A stretch of DNA of 15,019 bases, taken from the NCBI GenBank assembly GCA_009786045.1, contig WQTY01000008.1, positions 1 to 15,019 of the forward strand, given 5' to 3'. The DNA comes from Pseudomonadota bacterium (GTDB lineage Bacteria; Myxococcota_A; Bradymonadia; UBA4248). The notes under the pieces are model-generated. The model was not told where the DNA came from and searched no databases. It saw only the letters and a list, made by a program, of their open reading frames with translations. The position numbers and the translations under genes are program-made. Shown piece by piece: positions 6,968 to 13,167 of this stretch (its first letter is position 1; each line of letters opens with the position of its first letter).

Positions 6968-8611
6968 TTAGATTCTATGATGCCAGGCATTGCCTTCGAC
7001 AATGATGGCACTGAGCGGGCGTGACGGACACCGGTATTCGCAGGCACCGCAGCCGATACATAGTTCCCTGTCGACGGTTGGAATTTTTAATGATTCGGGA
7101 TCATTTGGGTCACGGTTAACCCTCGTGATGGCACCTGTGGGGCAATGGCGCTCACAGGACCTGCATGTGACGTTGTCGCGGTTGACGATACATCTTTCCG
7201 CCGACCAAATCGCCAGGCCAATGGCGATGGACGATTTTTCGGCAGCAGTGATTCGCTTAATGGCACCTGTGGGGCAAACCTGCGAACACTTTGTGCACTC
7301 GGGGCGGCAATAGCCGCGCTCAAAAGACATTTCGGGCTGCATCAGGGCTGTCAGATTGCTGGATGGCCGCAGGATGCTGTTCGGGCACGCCGTTATGCAG
7401 AGGTGGCAAGCGCTGCAATGACGCGTGAAGTGTGTGATGCCCTGCGCCCCCGGGGGAACAATGCGCGTTTGCCGTTTGGGCGTTTGCTTGTCTTCGATAT
7501 CTGCCAGCCCGCCATCGACTTGCAGCAGCGGCGCCGGCAAAGTGCTTCCCAAAACGAGTATCGGCAAACCAAACATGGCTTCACGGCGCGATATGCCTTT
7601 GGAAACCGAACCGCCGGTGCCTTCCCCTGCAGCAGAGTCTATGGTCTGCCCGGCAACTGGCTCAGCCTGTGGCTCGACAATCTGGTCTGCGGCCGGGAGT
7701 AGCTCGTCTATTGGGTCAACCTGCACGGCCTGTCCGGCTGCCGGAGGCTGCTGCGCGGCTTTCTTTTTTGTGCACAGTGCAAACCTCACGCCACCGAACT
7801 TGCAGGCGCTGACGCAGTTAAAACAGACCACACAGCGGCTGTGGTCGATACGCTTGCTGGCGCTGTCGATGCAGCTGGCCTTGCACTGGCGTTCGCACCG
7901 TTTGCATCCGGTGCATTTGGCTTCGTCTATTTTAATCTTAAAGACTGAACGGCGAGAGATAAACCCAAGCAAGGTGCCAACCGGGCAAAATGCATTGCAG
8001 TAGGTACGCCCGCTGCGCCAGGCGATGGCGGCGATGATGAGAAGCGAAGCCGCGGCAACGCCCAGACTCAGGCTGCTTTTAAGCCACACATCGGTGGCAT
8101 AGAACAGGTAACTGTCGACCTGCTCGGCGATGAGCGCCAGCAGATTATTGCCCCAGCGATAGAGAGGATTGAACAGATTGGCGGCAATTCGCCCATAAAT
8201 GCTGTAGGGGTCAAGCATCGACACCACGGCGTTGAATCCACCCCACGCCACTTTGTGACCAACGACGAAAGCAACGACAAACACCCCAAACACGGCATAT
8301 CGCAGCCACGGCAGGGCGGGCACAAAACGAAAGCGATTTCTTTGACCCTTTCGCCTCCCGGAAACGTTAGAGATGCCGTCCTGAAGAACGCCCAGCGGGC
8401 ACAGCGTAGAGCAATAGATGCGCCCAAAAAGCAGCGTCAGCCCCAATAGCCCCAGCACCACGGCAAGGTTTACTGCCAATATGGCGGGGATGAGCTGCAC
8501 CCTGGCAAGCCAGCCAAACCATACGTGGAGTGTTCCCGTAAAATCGAGGAACAGCAGCGTGATGAGAAAGAAAAATATGGCCGAGAGAGCAATTCTGATT
8601 TTGCGTAACAT
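6968..8611 (-). CDS. NapH-like membrane Fe-S protein fused to NapG/MauM-like ferredoxin
   Basis: A 547-residue predicted electron-transfer protein. The first 220 residues look like NapH: helices at about 8-25, 40-64, 103-118 and 180-198, and two CxxxCP loops (C67/C71, C205/C209). Two [4Fe-4S] motifs follow, C233/C236/C239/C243 and C260/C263/C266/C270. After a Pro/Ala/Glu-rich linker (285-337) comes a second Tat-like motif, SRREAMF (341-347), with a hydrophobic stretch as found at the start of NapG/MauM. Four more four-cysteine sets follow: 399-409, 435-446, 474-490 and 518-528. Six clusters in one chain could carry electrons between quinol or cytoplasmic donors and a partner outside the membrane. 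It is the first gene of the operon with the aldo/keto reductase. No nitrate reductase genes are nearby, so a role in nitrate reduction is not implied. The start at 8611 has a poor ribosome binding site. Confidence 0.93.
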   Translation of the reverse strand: MLRKIRIALSAIFFFLITLLFLDFTGTLHVWFGWLARVQLIPAILAVNLAVVLGLLGLTLLFGRIYCSTLCPLGVLQDGISNVSGRRKGQRNRFRFVPALPWLRYAVFGVFVVAFVVGHKVAWGGFNAVVSMLDPYSIYGRIAANLFNPLYRWGNNLLALIAEQVDSYLFYATDVWLKSSLSLGVAAASLLIIAAIAWRSGRTYCNAFCPVGTLLGFISRRSVFKIKIDEAKCTGCKRCERQCKASCIDSASKRIDHSRCVVCFNCVSACKFGGVRFALCTKKKAAQQPPAAGQAVQVDPIDELLPAADQIVEPQAEPVAGQTIDSAAGEGTGGSVSKGISRREAMFGLPILVLGSTLPAPLLQVDGGLADIEDKQTPKRQTRIVPPGAQGITHFTRHCSACHLCITACPNSILRPSSNLTALMQPEMSFERGYCRPECTKCSQVCPTGAIKRITAAEKSSIAIGLAIWSAERCIVNRDNVTCRSCERHCPTGAITRVNRDPNDPESLKIPTVDRELCIGCGACEYRCPSRPLSAIIVEGNAWHHRI

Positions 8612-9067
8612 ATGTGCCGTTTGAAGTAAGAACAGCTGGACGCCTGGCGCCGAAGGATGCAGTTAAACACCAAACCCAGAGATATCTAGCATGTGCGCAC
8701 CGATCATGTGAGCAAAAAGTGAACGGGCCGCTGATACTGAGCGAATTTTTTCGTTAACCTGTGCGCTAAAACGTGATCACAGCTTCGCCCTGAGCTCAGC
8801 GTTTTTATGTACCTGCTGCTTCAATTTTTCAATTTCCAAATCAGCGATTCACTGTGCAAAAAGAAAATTTTAGCTCCAAATACTTTAACACATCAAAATG
8901 TATTCACGGCACGAATCCCCTTACTACCGAGCAGGTATCTTTTCCGTTTGAGTTTTTATGCCTTCTTTGTTACCGTTTTTGGTTAGCACGTTGAGTTGGC
9001 GCGATCGAACTTTTCGGTTGGCACCCTGATATTGACCCAATTGGGTTTCATGCCATGCGGAGGCGTT
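8612..9067. other. Intergenic region between divergent genes
   Basis: 456 bases separating the minus-strand redox operon from the plus-strand ARPP-1-like gene. It must contain both promoters, but I cannot pick out convincing -35/-10 pairs. It contains a possible coding fossil at 8777-8848 (listed separately). The reading frame that extends the plus-strand gene upstream to 8996 has no ribosome binding site and is not taken as coding. Confidence 0.6.
8777..8848 (-). pseudogene. Possible coding remnant, coiled-coil-like C terminus
   Basis: Between two in-frame TGA codons the minus strand reads about 23 residues including ADLEIEKLKQQVHKNAELR. This is a heptad-like, Leu/Glu/Lys-rich string of the kind found in coiled coils and in the helical regions of some transposase OrfA or DNA-binding proteins. 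It has no start codon and no ribosome binding site. It could be the end of a decayed gene, or chance. Low confidence. Confidence 0.25.
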
Positions 9068-10174
9068 ATGAAGACTCGGCTTTGCTCGTTGGTTTGTTTT
9101 CTTTTATTCTTCGGACTTTGGGCTTCTGTGGGCTGGGCACAGAATGCATCCGGGGGCCGAACCGAACACAGGGGAGATATCGCCTTTTTCGGCCCCTATG
9201 AAGTGGGCAATCTGACCGTGTGGATGATGGAATCCAGCAATGCCGTCGATGCCGACGTGTATATGAGCCTGGCCGAAGCCATCAAAGCAGGCATCCTGGT
9301 TGTCTACGAAACAGGCGACGTTAACTCGCTGCAGGTAGAAAACCTGTCAAAGGACAAGCCCGTGCTCATTCTGTCGGGCGAAATCGTAAAGGGCGGAAAA
9401 CAGGACAGAACCCTGGCCACAGACTTGCTGGTGCCTCCCAAGTCTGGAAAAGTCGCCATCGAATCGTTCTGTGTGGAGCAATCGCGCTGGGCGCCAAGAG
9501 GCAGCGAAGAGGTCTCCAGATTTGAGAGCGGAGGCGCCCGTGCGGTAGGCAAAGACATGCGCAATGCCCTTCGCACCGAAAAATCGCAGGCTAAAGTTTG
9601 GTCAGGCGTCGCAGCGAATCAGAGGGGCCTGTCGGAATCCCTGAATGCCGACGTCCAGGACGAACGCTCCAAGACCAGCATGCAGCTCACACTCGAAAAT
9701 ACTAAGGTGAAAAGCTCCATTGAAGAGTATCGAAAAGCACTCGGAGATTTACTCGCCAAACACCCCAAAGCCAATGGCTTTGCCTTTCTGGTTGGGGGTG
9801 AGTTTTCGTCCGCAGAGCTGTTTCACAGCCGCGCCTTCTTCAGAACCTCCTTCCCGGCCATGCTTGATGCCGCCATCGTCGAGGCAGTCTCCGAAGCCAG
9901 CCTCGAAAAGAAAGCACACACCAACGCCTGGATGGACTGGATTGCCACAACTCTCCCCCCCAATAAACTGGAAGAAACAAAAGGGCTCGCGGACACCTTC
10001 CATCGCGTCCGAATCTACGAAACACATTTCCGCCACGACTTCCTAAAAGGTGGCACTATCCTGCACAGCACGTGGGATGCGCGCGGCAGCAGCAAGGAAG
10101 ACGCCCCAAAACCAGCCACGCAGCGGACACCGTCAGGAATAGATTGCGCACTGTCTTCCGTCGGCTGCCGCTAA
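9068..10174 (+). CDS. Secreted ARPP-1/DUF6569-like protein
   Basis: A 368-residue protein with a signal peptide: MKTR, a hydrophobic core to about 19, and likely cleavage near WAQ at 23-25. The mature part begins with FFGPYEVGNLTVW and contains the family hallmarks LILSGEIVKGGKQDR (100-114), LLVPPKSGK (120-128) and FCVEQSRW (134-141). These match ARPP-1/DUF6569-type domains, whose members carry a conserved GE-x(4)-K-Q-[DN]-R loop and have no settled function. The tail after about 340 is low complexity and ends with two cysteines (C360, C367). I chose the ATG at 9068 because GGAGG stands 4 nt upstream and the signal peptide begins there; the frame opens earlier at 8996 without support. It is probably transcribed alone, since 393 nt of repeats and leader follow before the next gene. 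Family assignment is from motif recognition only. Confidence 0.75.
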   Translation: MKTRLCSLVCFLLFFGLWASVGWAQNASGGRTEHRGDIAFFGPYEVGNLTVWMMESSNAVDADVYMSLAEAIKAGILVVYETGDVNSLQVENLSKDKPVLILSGEIVKGGKQDRTLATDLLVPPKSGKVAIESFCVEQSRWAPRGSEEVSRFESGGARAVGKDMRNALRTEKSQAKVWSGVAANQRGLSESLNADVQDERSKTSMQLTLENTKVKSSIEEYRKALGDLLAKHPKANGFAFLVGGEFSSAELFHSRAFFRTSFPAMLDAAIVEAVSEASLEKKAHTNAWMDWIATTLPPNKLEETKGLADTFHRVRIYETHFRHDFLKGGTILHSTWDARGSSKEDAPKPATQRTPSGIDCALSSVGCR

Positions 10175-10181
10175 AGTTTTT

Positions 10182-10205
10182 TGTGGGGGAACGCGTTCCC
10201 CCGCA
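10182..10205. repeat. 24-nt palindrome, copy 2, with flanking T6/A6
   Basis: TGTGGGGGAAC / GTTCCCCCGCA around a GC centre, 7 nt after the ARPP-1-like stop codon. A T6 run lies before it and ATAAAAAA after it, so the stem could extend by T:A pairs. The T-run is on the wrong side for a standard terminator of the upstream gene. The tail CATAAAAAAGAAAAG is nearly repeated after copy 3 (12013-12030). Confidence 0.75.
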
Positions 10206-10220
10206 TAAAAAAGAAAAGAT

Positions 10221-10295
10221 GCTGGCGCGTATTCGTTTCGAATAGCGCCAGCCGCAGCCCGTATTTGCCGCACAGGGGCAAATAGGGCGCGTGCC
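10221..10295 (+). repeat. Two-hairpin REP/BIME-like element, copy B
   Basis: Hairpin 1 pairs GCTGGCGC-G-TATTCG with CGAATA-GCGCCAGC around a TTT loop. Linker CGCAGCCC is shared with copies A and C. Hairpin 2 pairs GCCC-G-TATTTGCC with GGCAAATA-GGGC. The stem sequences differ from copy A but remain paired, including the basal part of hairpin 1 (GCTGGCGC/GCGCCAGC). It lies 16 nt after palindrome copy 2. Confidence 0.82.
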
Positions 10296-10567
10296 CTATG
10301 CTCAAAGGCATTGGGTGTGAATAAATGCCGAACTTTAAGACACCCCTTTCAAAACATTGAATTTTCTTCCTTGTGGGCTAGAGTGCAGGCTACTTAGGGC
10401 ATGGGCGACCGTGAACGACCACACCTCCATGGGCTGGTACAGATTTTGCTATACCTGAAACATACTGCGCAATTCTGTTGAACTTGCGTCGTAAATTTGC
10501 ACAGGCACAAAGAGTAAATGCGTGAACCCGTCAGGTTCACATTGCTTTGGATAATGAGGAGGCGATT
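10296..10567. other. Leader region of the cysteine-repeat lipoprotein gene
   Basis: Together with the repeats at 10182-10295 this makes a 393-nt stretch without genes. No sure promoter is visible. The last 50 bases hold an inverted repeat (10522-10540, listed separately) and the strong ribosome binding site GAGGAGG just before the ATG at 10568. Confidence 0.5.
10522..10540. promoter_or_regulatory. Inverted repeat just before the ribosome binding site
   Basis: Perfect 7-bp arms, GTGAACC and GGTTCAC, around CGTCA. The 3' arm ends about 15 nt before the GGAGG of the cysteine-repeat lipoprotein gene. It could be a repressor operator or an RNA hairpin in the 5' leader. No consensus factor is recognised. 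Confidence 0.45.
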
Positions 10568-11890
10568 ATGCGAAAGGTTTTGTTAGGCTTCATGTCGGCA
10601 TTGGCATTGGTGGCGGCTGGCTGCAACGACAGCGATATGTCCGTGGACGAGAACGGATGTTATCCTTATCAGGTGTTCTGCGGCGGAAAGTGCATTCATC
10701 CTCAAAGTGACATCAACTACTGCGGGGCATGCGACGATTGCCTGGGCACCAATGCGGGCGAAAAATGCCAGGATGGCTATTCCTGCCAGGGCGGTGTGTG
10801 CAAATCGGGTTGTGGGAAGACGCAGATTTTGTGCAACGGCAAGTGTGTCGATCCCAAAACGGATGTGAACTTTTGCGGTGCCTCACTCGATTGCCAGGGC
10901 AGCAGTGCAGGCGATGTATGTGGTATTGGCGAGTCGTGCCAGAACGGCGCATGCCAGGAGGTCACGTGTGATGCCGGGCGAGTATTCTGTGGCGACACGT
11001 GCGTTGACCCCAATCGGAGCGCCTACTTTTGCGGCGCATCGGCTGACTGCCAGGGCGCCAGCAGGGGAGACAACTGCAATGCAAAAGGCATGAAGTGCCA
11101 CCTGGGCGTTTGCATTGATGATTCTGGCACATCGGGCGGGCAGTGCAGTGCTGGTGAGGTATACTGTAACGATGCTACGTGTATCGATCCCAAGAGAAAC
11201 ATGAACTTCTGCGGTGCATCGGGCGATTGCAAAGGCGCCAACATGGGAACAAACTGCAGAGCGTTGGGTATGAGGTGTCAGAGTGGCGTTTGTGTCGAAG
11301 ATTCGTCGGGAGGCACGCAATGCAGCCCTGGCCAGGTATTGTGCAACGGCACATGCATCAACCCCAACACAAGCGCCAGCTACTGTGGTGCGTCTGGCGA
11401 TTGCGCGGGCGCAAATGCGGGCAATAAGTGCGCAAGCGGCCAGACGTGCCAGAGCGGCACATGCAAAACAAGCTCATCCGGCGGCCAAACCTGCGCAACA
11501 TCCTGCCCGGCCGGCCAGGCGTGCTATGAAGGCAAATGCGTCCCAGCTTCCACTTCGACCTCATGCGGCATTGAGTCGTGCATCGGCACCGTGGTCAACA
11601 CCTGCAACAACGTCGTGCATTGTGGAAAATGCGGGCCACAGGAAATGTGGTATATTCAAAGCTGGTGTACCAATTGCCAAAACGGAAAGTGCAGAGATTG
11701 CAAGACTGACAGTGACTGTGTCCTTGATGGCATGGCCAAAGGCGTCTGCATCTATAACAAATGCTATGCCACACAATGCAAAACGGGTTACCGCCTGGCA
11801 AGGCGTGATTATTTTGATTACGACTATGAGACGGTTTGCGTCCCGCAAACTGTCTGTAATCTCCAGGCATTTAAAGGCATGTGCAGGTAA
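10568..11890 (+). CDS. Cysteine-rich tandem-repeat lipoprotein (CGAS/Stig1-like repeats)
   Basis: A 440-residue protein with a lipoprotein signal (lipobox VAAGC, C19 lipidated). Five repeats of about 48-50 residues start near C31, C82, C134, C193 and C252. Consensus: C-x(6)-V-x-C-N-G-x-C-[VI]-D/N-P-x(5)-[FY]-C-G-A-S-x-D-C-x-G-x(3)-G-x(2)-C-x(2-3)-G-x(2)-C-x(2)-G-x-C. Repeat 1 has an extra cysteine (C55) where the others have Ser. Gly/Ser linkers separate repeats 3 to 5. From 309 to the end are degenerate cysteine-rich units, including CGIESCIG and a Tyr-rich patch, RRDYFDYDYE (412-421). Similar repeats are common in myxobacterial surface proteins, where they are sometimes misannotated as tryptophan synthase. 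A role in surface contact or adhesion is likely but inferred. The ATG at 10568 has GGAGG upstream and opens the signal peptide; the GTG/ATG-type extension to 10547 does not. Confidence 0.9.
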   Translation: MRKVLLGFMSALALVAAGCNDSDMSVDENGCYPYQVFCGGKCIHPQSDINYCGACDDCLGTNAGEKCQDGYSCQGGVCKSGCGKTQILCNGKCVDPKTDVNFCGASLDCQGSSAGDVCGIGESCQNGACQEVTCDAGRVFCGDTCVDPNRSAYFCGASADCQGASRGDNCNAKGMKCHLGVCIDDSGTSGGQCSAGEVYCNDATCIDPKRNMNFCGASGDCKGANMGTNCRALGMRCQSGVCVEDSSGGTQCSPGQVLCNGTCINPNTSASYCGASGDCAGANAGNKCASGQTCQSGTCKTSSSGGQTCATSCPAGQACYEGKCVPASTSTSCGIESCIGTVVNTCNNVVHCGKCGPQEMWYIQSWCTNCQNGKCRDCKTDSDCVLDGMAKGVCIYNKCYATQCKTGYRLARRDYFDYDYETVCVPQTVCNLQAFKGMCR

Positions 11891-11891
11891 T

Positions 11892-11966
11892 GGCGCGCCC
11901 TATCCGGCCCTATGGCCGGATACGGGCTGCGCACACCGCTATCCGCAAGCGGATACGCGGTGTGTT
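11892..11966 (-). repeat. Two-hairpin REP/BIME-like element, copy C (inverted)
   Basis: Read on the minus strand: ACACCGC-G-TATCCGC pairs with GCGGATA-GCGGTGT, then CGCAGCCC, then GCCC-G-TATCCGGCC pairs with GGCCGGATA-GGGC. It begins 1 nt after the stop codon of the cysteine-repeat gene, between convergent genes. Stem sequences again differ from copies A and B while pairing is kept. The region 11891-12033 otherwise holds only palindrome copy 3. Confidence 0.83.
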
Positions 11967-11991
11967 CTTTTTTGGGGAGGCATGCAGCGGA

Positions 11992-12015
11992 TGCGTGGGA
12001 ACACGTTCCCACACA
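11992..12015. repeat. 24-nt palindrome, copy 3
   Basis: GTGGGAAC / GTTCCCAC around AC, with flanks extending to TGCG and ACACA. It is followed by CATAAAAATAGAAAAG, close to the CATAAAAAAGAAAAG after copy 2. Two G:C pairs are lost on both arms together compared with copy 1, so the palindrome is kept. It sits between the convergent cysteine-repeat gene and the small membrane-protein gene. Confidence 0.72.
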
Positions 12016-12033
12016 CATAAAAATAGAAAAGCT

Positions 12034-12432
12034 CTAAAAAACGCCGCTTTTGCTCAGGACAAGGACCACTGCCAAAATGATCAGAATCACGATGCAAATC
12101 ACGACAGTGCGTATGAATTTTATAAGTTTCACGCCTGCGTTTGCCACTTTATAAACGCTATGACCGGCACGTACAACCTCTGGATTATCGCGCACAAACT
12201 TAATGCCCTGCTCTGCGATGTCCAGCGCACGCTCTCTTTTGCCTTTTTTGGAAATTGAGGAAGAAGAATCGCTGACCTCGCTCTCTGCACACGCACCGGA
12301 AGAAACCACCTCACCCTGACACTCGCTTTCACAGTCCTGCGCCCCCCCGGTTTCGTCAGAAGCAGATTGTACACCTCCCGGAGATACGTCGAGAACATCG
12401 TTTGAATTCTGTTCATTGTGATCAATTGTCAT
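12034..12432 (-). CDS. Small membrane protein with shared RDN/VYKVA core (cluster gene 5)
   Basis: A 132-residue protein I do not recognise. Residues 1-60 are acidic and Ser-rich (with C34, C38, C48), without a signal peptide. Residues 61-103 are a basic, helical core: KKGKRERALDIAEQGIKFVR then DNPEVVRAGHSVYKVANAG. Residues 107-127 form one strong C-terminal transmembrane helix, and the protein ends LSKSGVF. The core and the SGV-F end are shared with the next gene upstream (12457-12702). A tail-anchored topology with the acidic domain in the cytoplasm is plausible. I prefer the ATG at 12432, which has AGGA about 11 nt upstream, over the one at 12444, where AGGA abuts the start. It begins 24 nt after the stop of the upstream gene, so the two are probably co-transcribed. 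Confidence 0.7.
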   Translation of the reverse strand: MTIDHNEQNSNDVLDVSPGGVQSASDETGGAQDCESECQGEVVSSGACAESEVSDSSSSISKKGKRERALDIAEQGIKFVRDNPEVVRAGHSVYKVANAGVKLIKFIRTVVICIVILIILAVVLVLSKSGVF

Positions 12433-12456
12433 CGCCGCTGTCATTCCTGTTTTAAG

Positions 12457-12702
12457 TCAAAATCTAACACCACTTTTTATAAGTGCAGTCAGGCATGCAC
12501 CGATACCCTTTAGTCCTTCGTGTGCCACCTTGTAGACGATATGTCTGTCACGATTATCGCGTAAGAACTCGATACCCTGCGCTGTTTTTTTCAGCCCATG
12601 CTTTGTTTTTTCCAGCACACGCTGCTTGCTTTCGCTCGACAAAGCCTGATCCAGAACGAGGAACGTTATCACAGCAGCCCGTTGAAGGATAAACTTTTTC
12701 AT
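12457..12702 (-). CDS. Small exported protein, paralogue of gene 5 core (cluster gene 4)
   Basis: An 81-residue protein of no known family. Residues 1-21 form a signal-like leader (MKKFILQRAAVITFLVL) that resembles the leaders of cluster genes 2 and 3. Residues 24-65 carry a Lys/Arg-rich helical core, with TAQGIEFLRDN (40-50) and HIVYKVAHEGLK (54-65), matching EQGIKFVRDN and HSVYKVANAGVK of gene 5; the VVRAG stretch of gene 5 is missing. The C terminus is IKSGVRF against SKSGVF in gene 5. An AGGA stands 5-8 nt before a tandem ATG-ATG; the second ATG (12702) puts MKK first. The gene starts 4 nt after the stop of gene 3, so translational coupling is likely. A much longer frame back to 12951 lies over gene 3 and is an artefact. 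Confidence 0.72.
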   Translation of the reverse strand: MKKFILQRAAVITFLVLDQALSSESKQRVLEKTKHGLKKTAQGIEFLRDNRDRHIVYKVAHEGLKGIGACLTALIKSGVRF

Positions 12703-12706
12703 CATT

Positions 12707-13039
12707 TTATTCCTGGTTTTGAGTTTGATAACATCTGCGCATGCAGCGGACTTCTTTATACTCGGCAAAGGCATTGCAATCCGCAGTGCAGACGTCCTTA
12801 GCTTCCGCGTTTTCGCACAGGACTCTGCAGGCAACGAATTTTGCAGCTTGTCTGGCCTCTTCTTCGAGCAACTCTGACATCGCATGGGCAGAAGCAGGGA
12901 CGCCTCCACTTCCAGAAGCAGACATGCTCTGATACGCAATATCCACATCACAGAAAAAGACAGTGCGTCCTATGCAGGCAAAAGCCGGCGCGGGAATCAC
13001 GAGTGTCATCATGGCAGCTGGCAGGAGGAATTTTTTCAT
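12707..13039 (-). CDS. Secreted cysteine-rich protein with twin CX3C (cluster gene 3)
   Basis: A 110-residue exported protein without a recognised family. The signal peptide MKKFLLPAAM... ends near AFA (19-21). The mature part begins with C22 and C30 in CDVDIAYQS, then a Ser/Gly-rich stretch (38-50), an acidic helix (54-63), and a helical twin motif C71-x3-C75-x8-C84-x3-C88, then C99-x3-C103. Eight cysteines in 90 mature residues suggest disulfides outside the cytoplasm. It shares the leader, the C-x-[IV]-x-I-x-Y start and the twin CX3C with cluster gene 2. The ATG at 13039 has GGAGG 9 nt upstream. It is closely followed by cluster gene 4 with a 4-nt gap. Confidence 0.8.
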   Translation of the reverse strand: MKKFLLPAAMMTLVIPAPAFACIGRTVFFCDVDIAYQSMSASGSGGVPASAHAMSELLEEEARQAAKFVACRVLCENAEAKDVCTADCNAFAEYKEVRCMRRCYQTQNQE

Positions 13040-13059
13040 TGCTTTAACACCTCCAAATA

Positions 13060-13078
13060 AAAGATGCCGCCAGACAGC
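13060..13078 (-). promoter_or_regulatory. Shared upstream motif, gene 3 copy
   Basis: On the minus strand GCTGTCTGGCGGCATCTTT lies about 21 nt before the gene 3 start. A near copy, GCTGCTTGGCGGCATTTTT, stands before gene 2 (13590-13608). It is either left from duplication or a shared control site. Confidence 0.45.
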
Positions 13079-13100
13079 GACAGCCGATCCAAACACCAAA

Positions 13101-13123
13101 TGGCCCCCCCTGAAGGGTGGCCA
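13101..13123. other. Hairpin between cluster genes 2 and 3
   Basis: TGGCC-c-CCC and GGG-t-GGCCA form a stem with one mismatch around a CTGAA loop, 45 nt after the stop codon of gene 2. No T-tract follows, so any terminator role is weak; it may slow or process the transcript. Confidence 0.4.
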
Positions 13124-13167
13124 CTCATCAGACAACACGATGGACATGGACAATGCACTAACGCATT

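Noticed and set aside
6968..8611. Nitrate reductase (Nap) operon
   Set aside because: Although the protein resembles NapH plus NapG, there are no napA, napB or napD genes; neighbours are an aldo/keto reductase and DUF1893.
10177..10215. Palindrome copy 2 as an intrinsic terminator
   Set aside because: The T6 run lies before the stem and A6 after it when read with the upstream gene; neither strand shows stem followed by a T-tract, so I list it as a repeat.
11283..12020. 245-residue plus-strand reading frame overlapping the cysteine-repeat gene
   Set aside because: Out-of-frame shadow of the repeat gene, rich in Ala/Arg/His as expected from reading Cys/Gly-rich codons in another frame, and running into the repeat element.
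12703..12951. N-terminal extension of cluster gene 4
   Set aside because: The upstream part overlaps gene 3 in a different frame; the ATG-ATG with AGGA at 12700-12713 starts a normal export leader.
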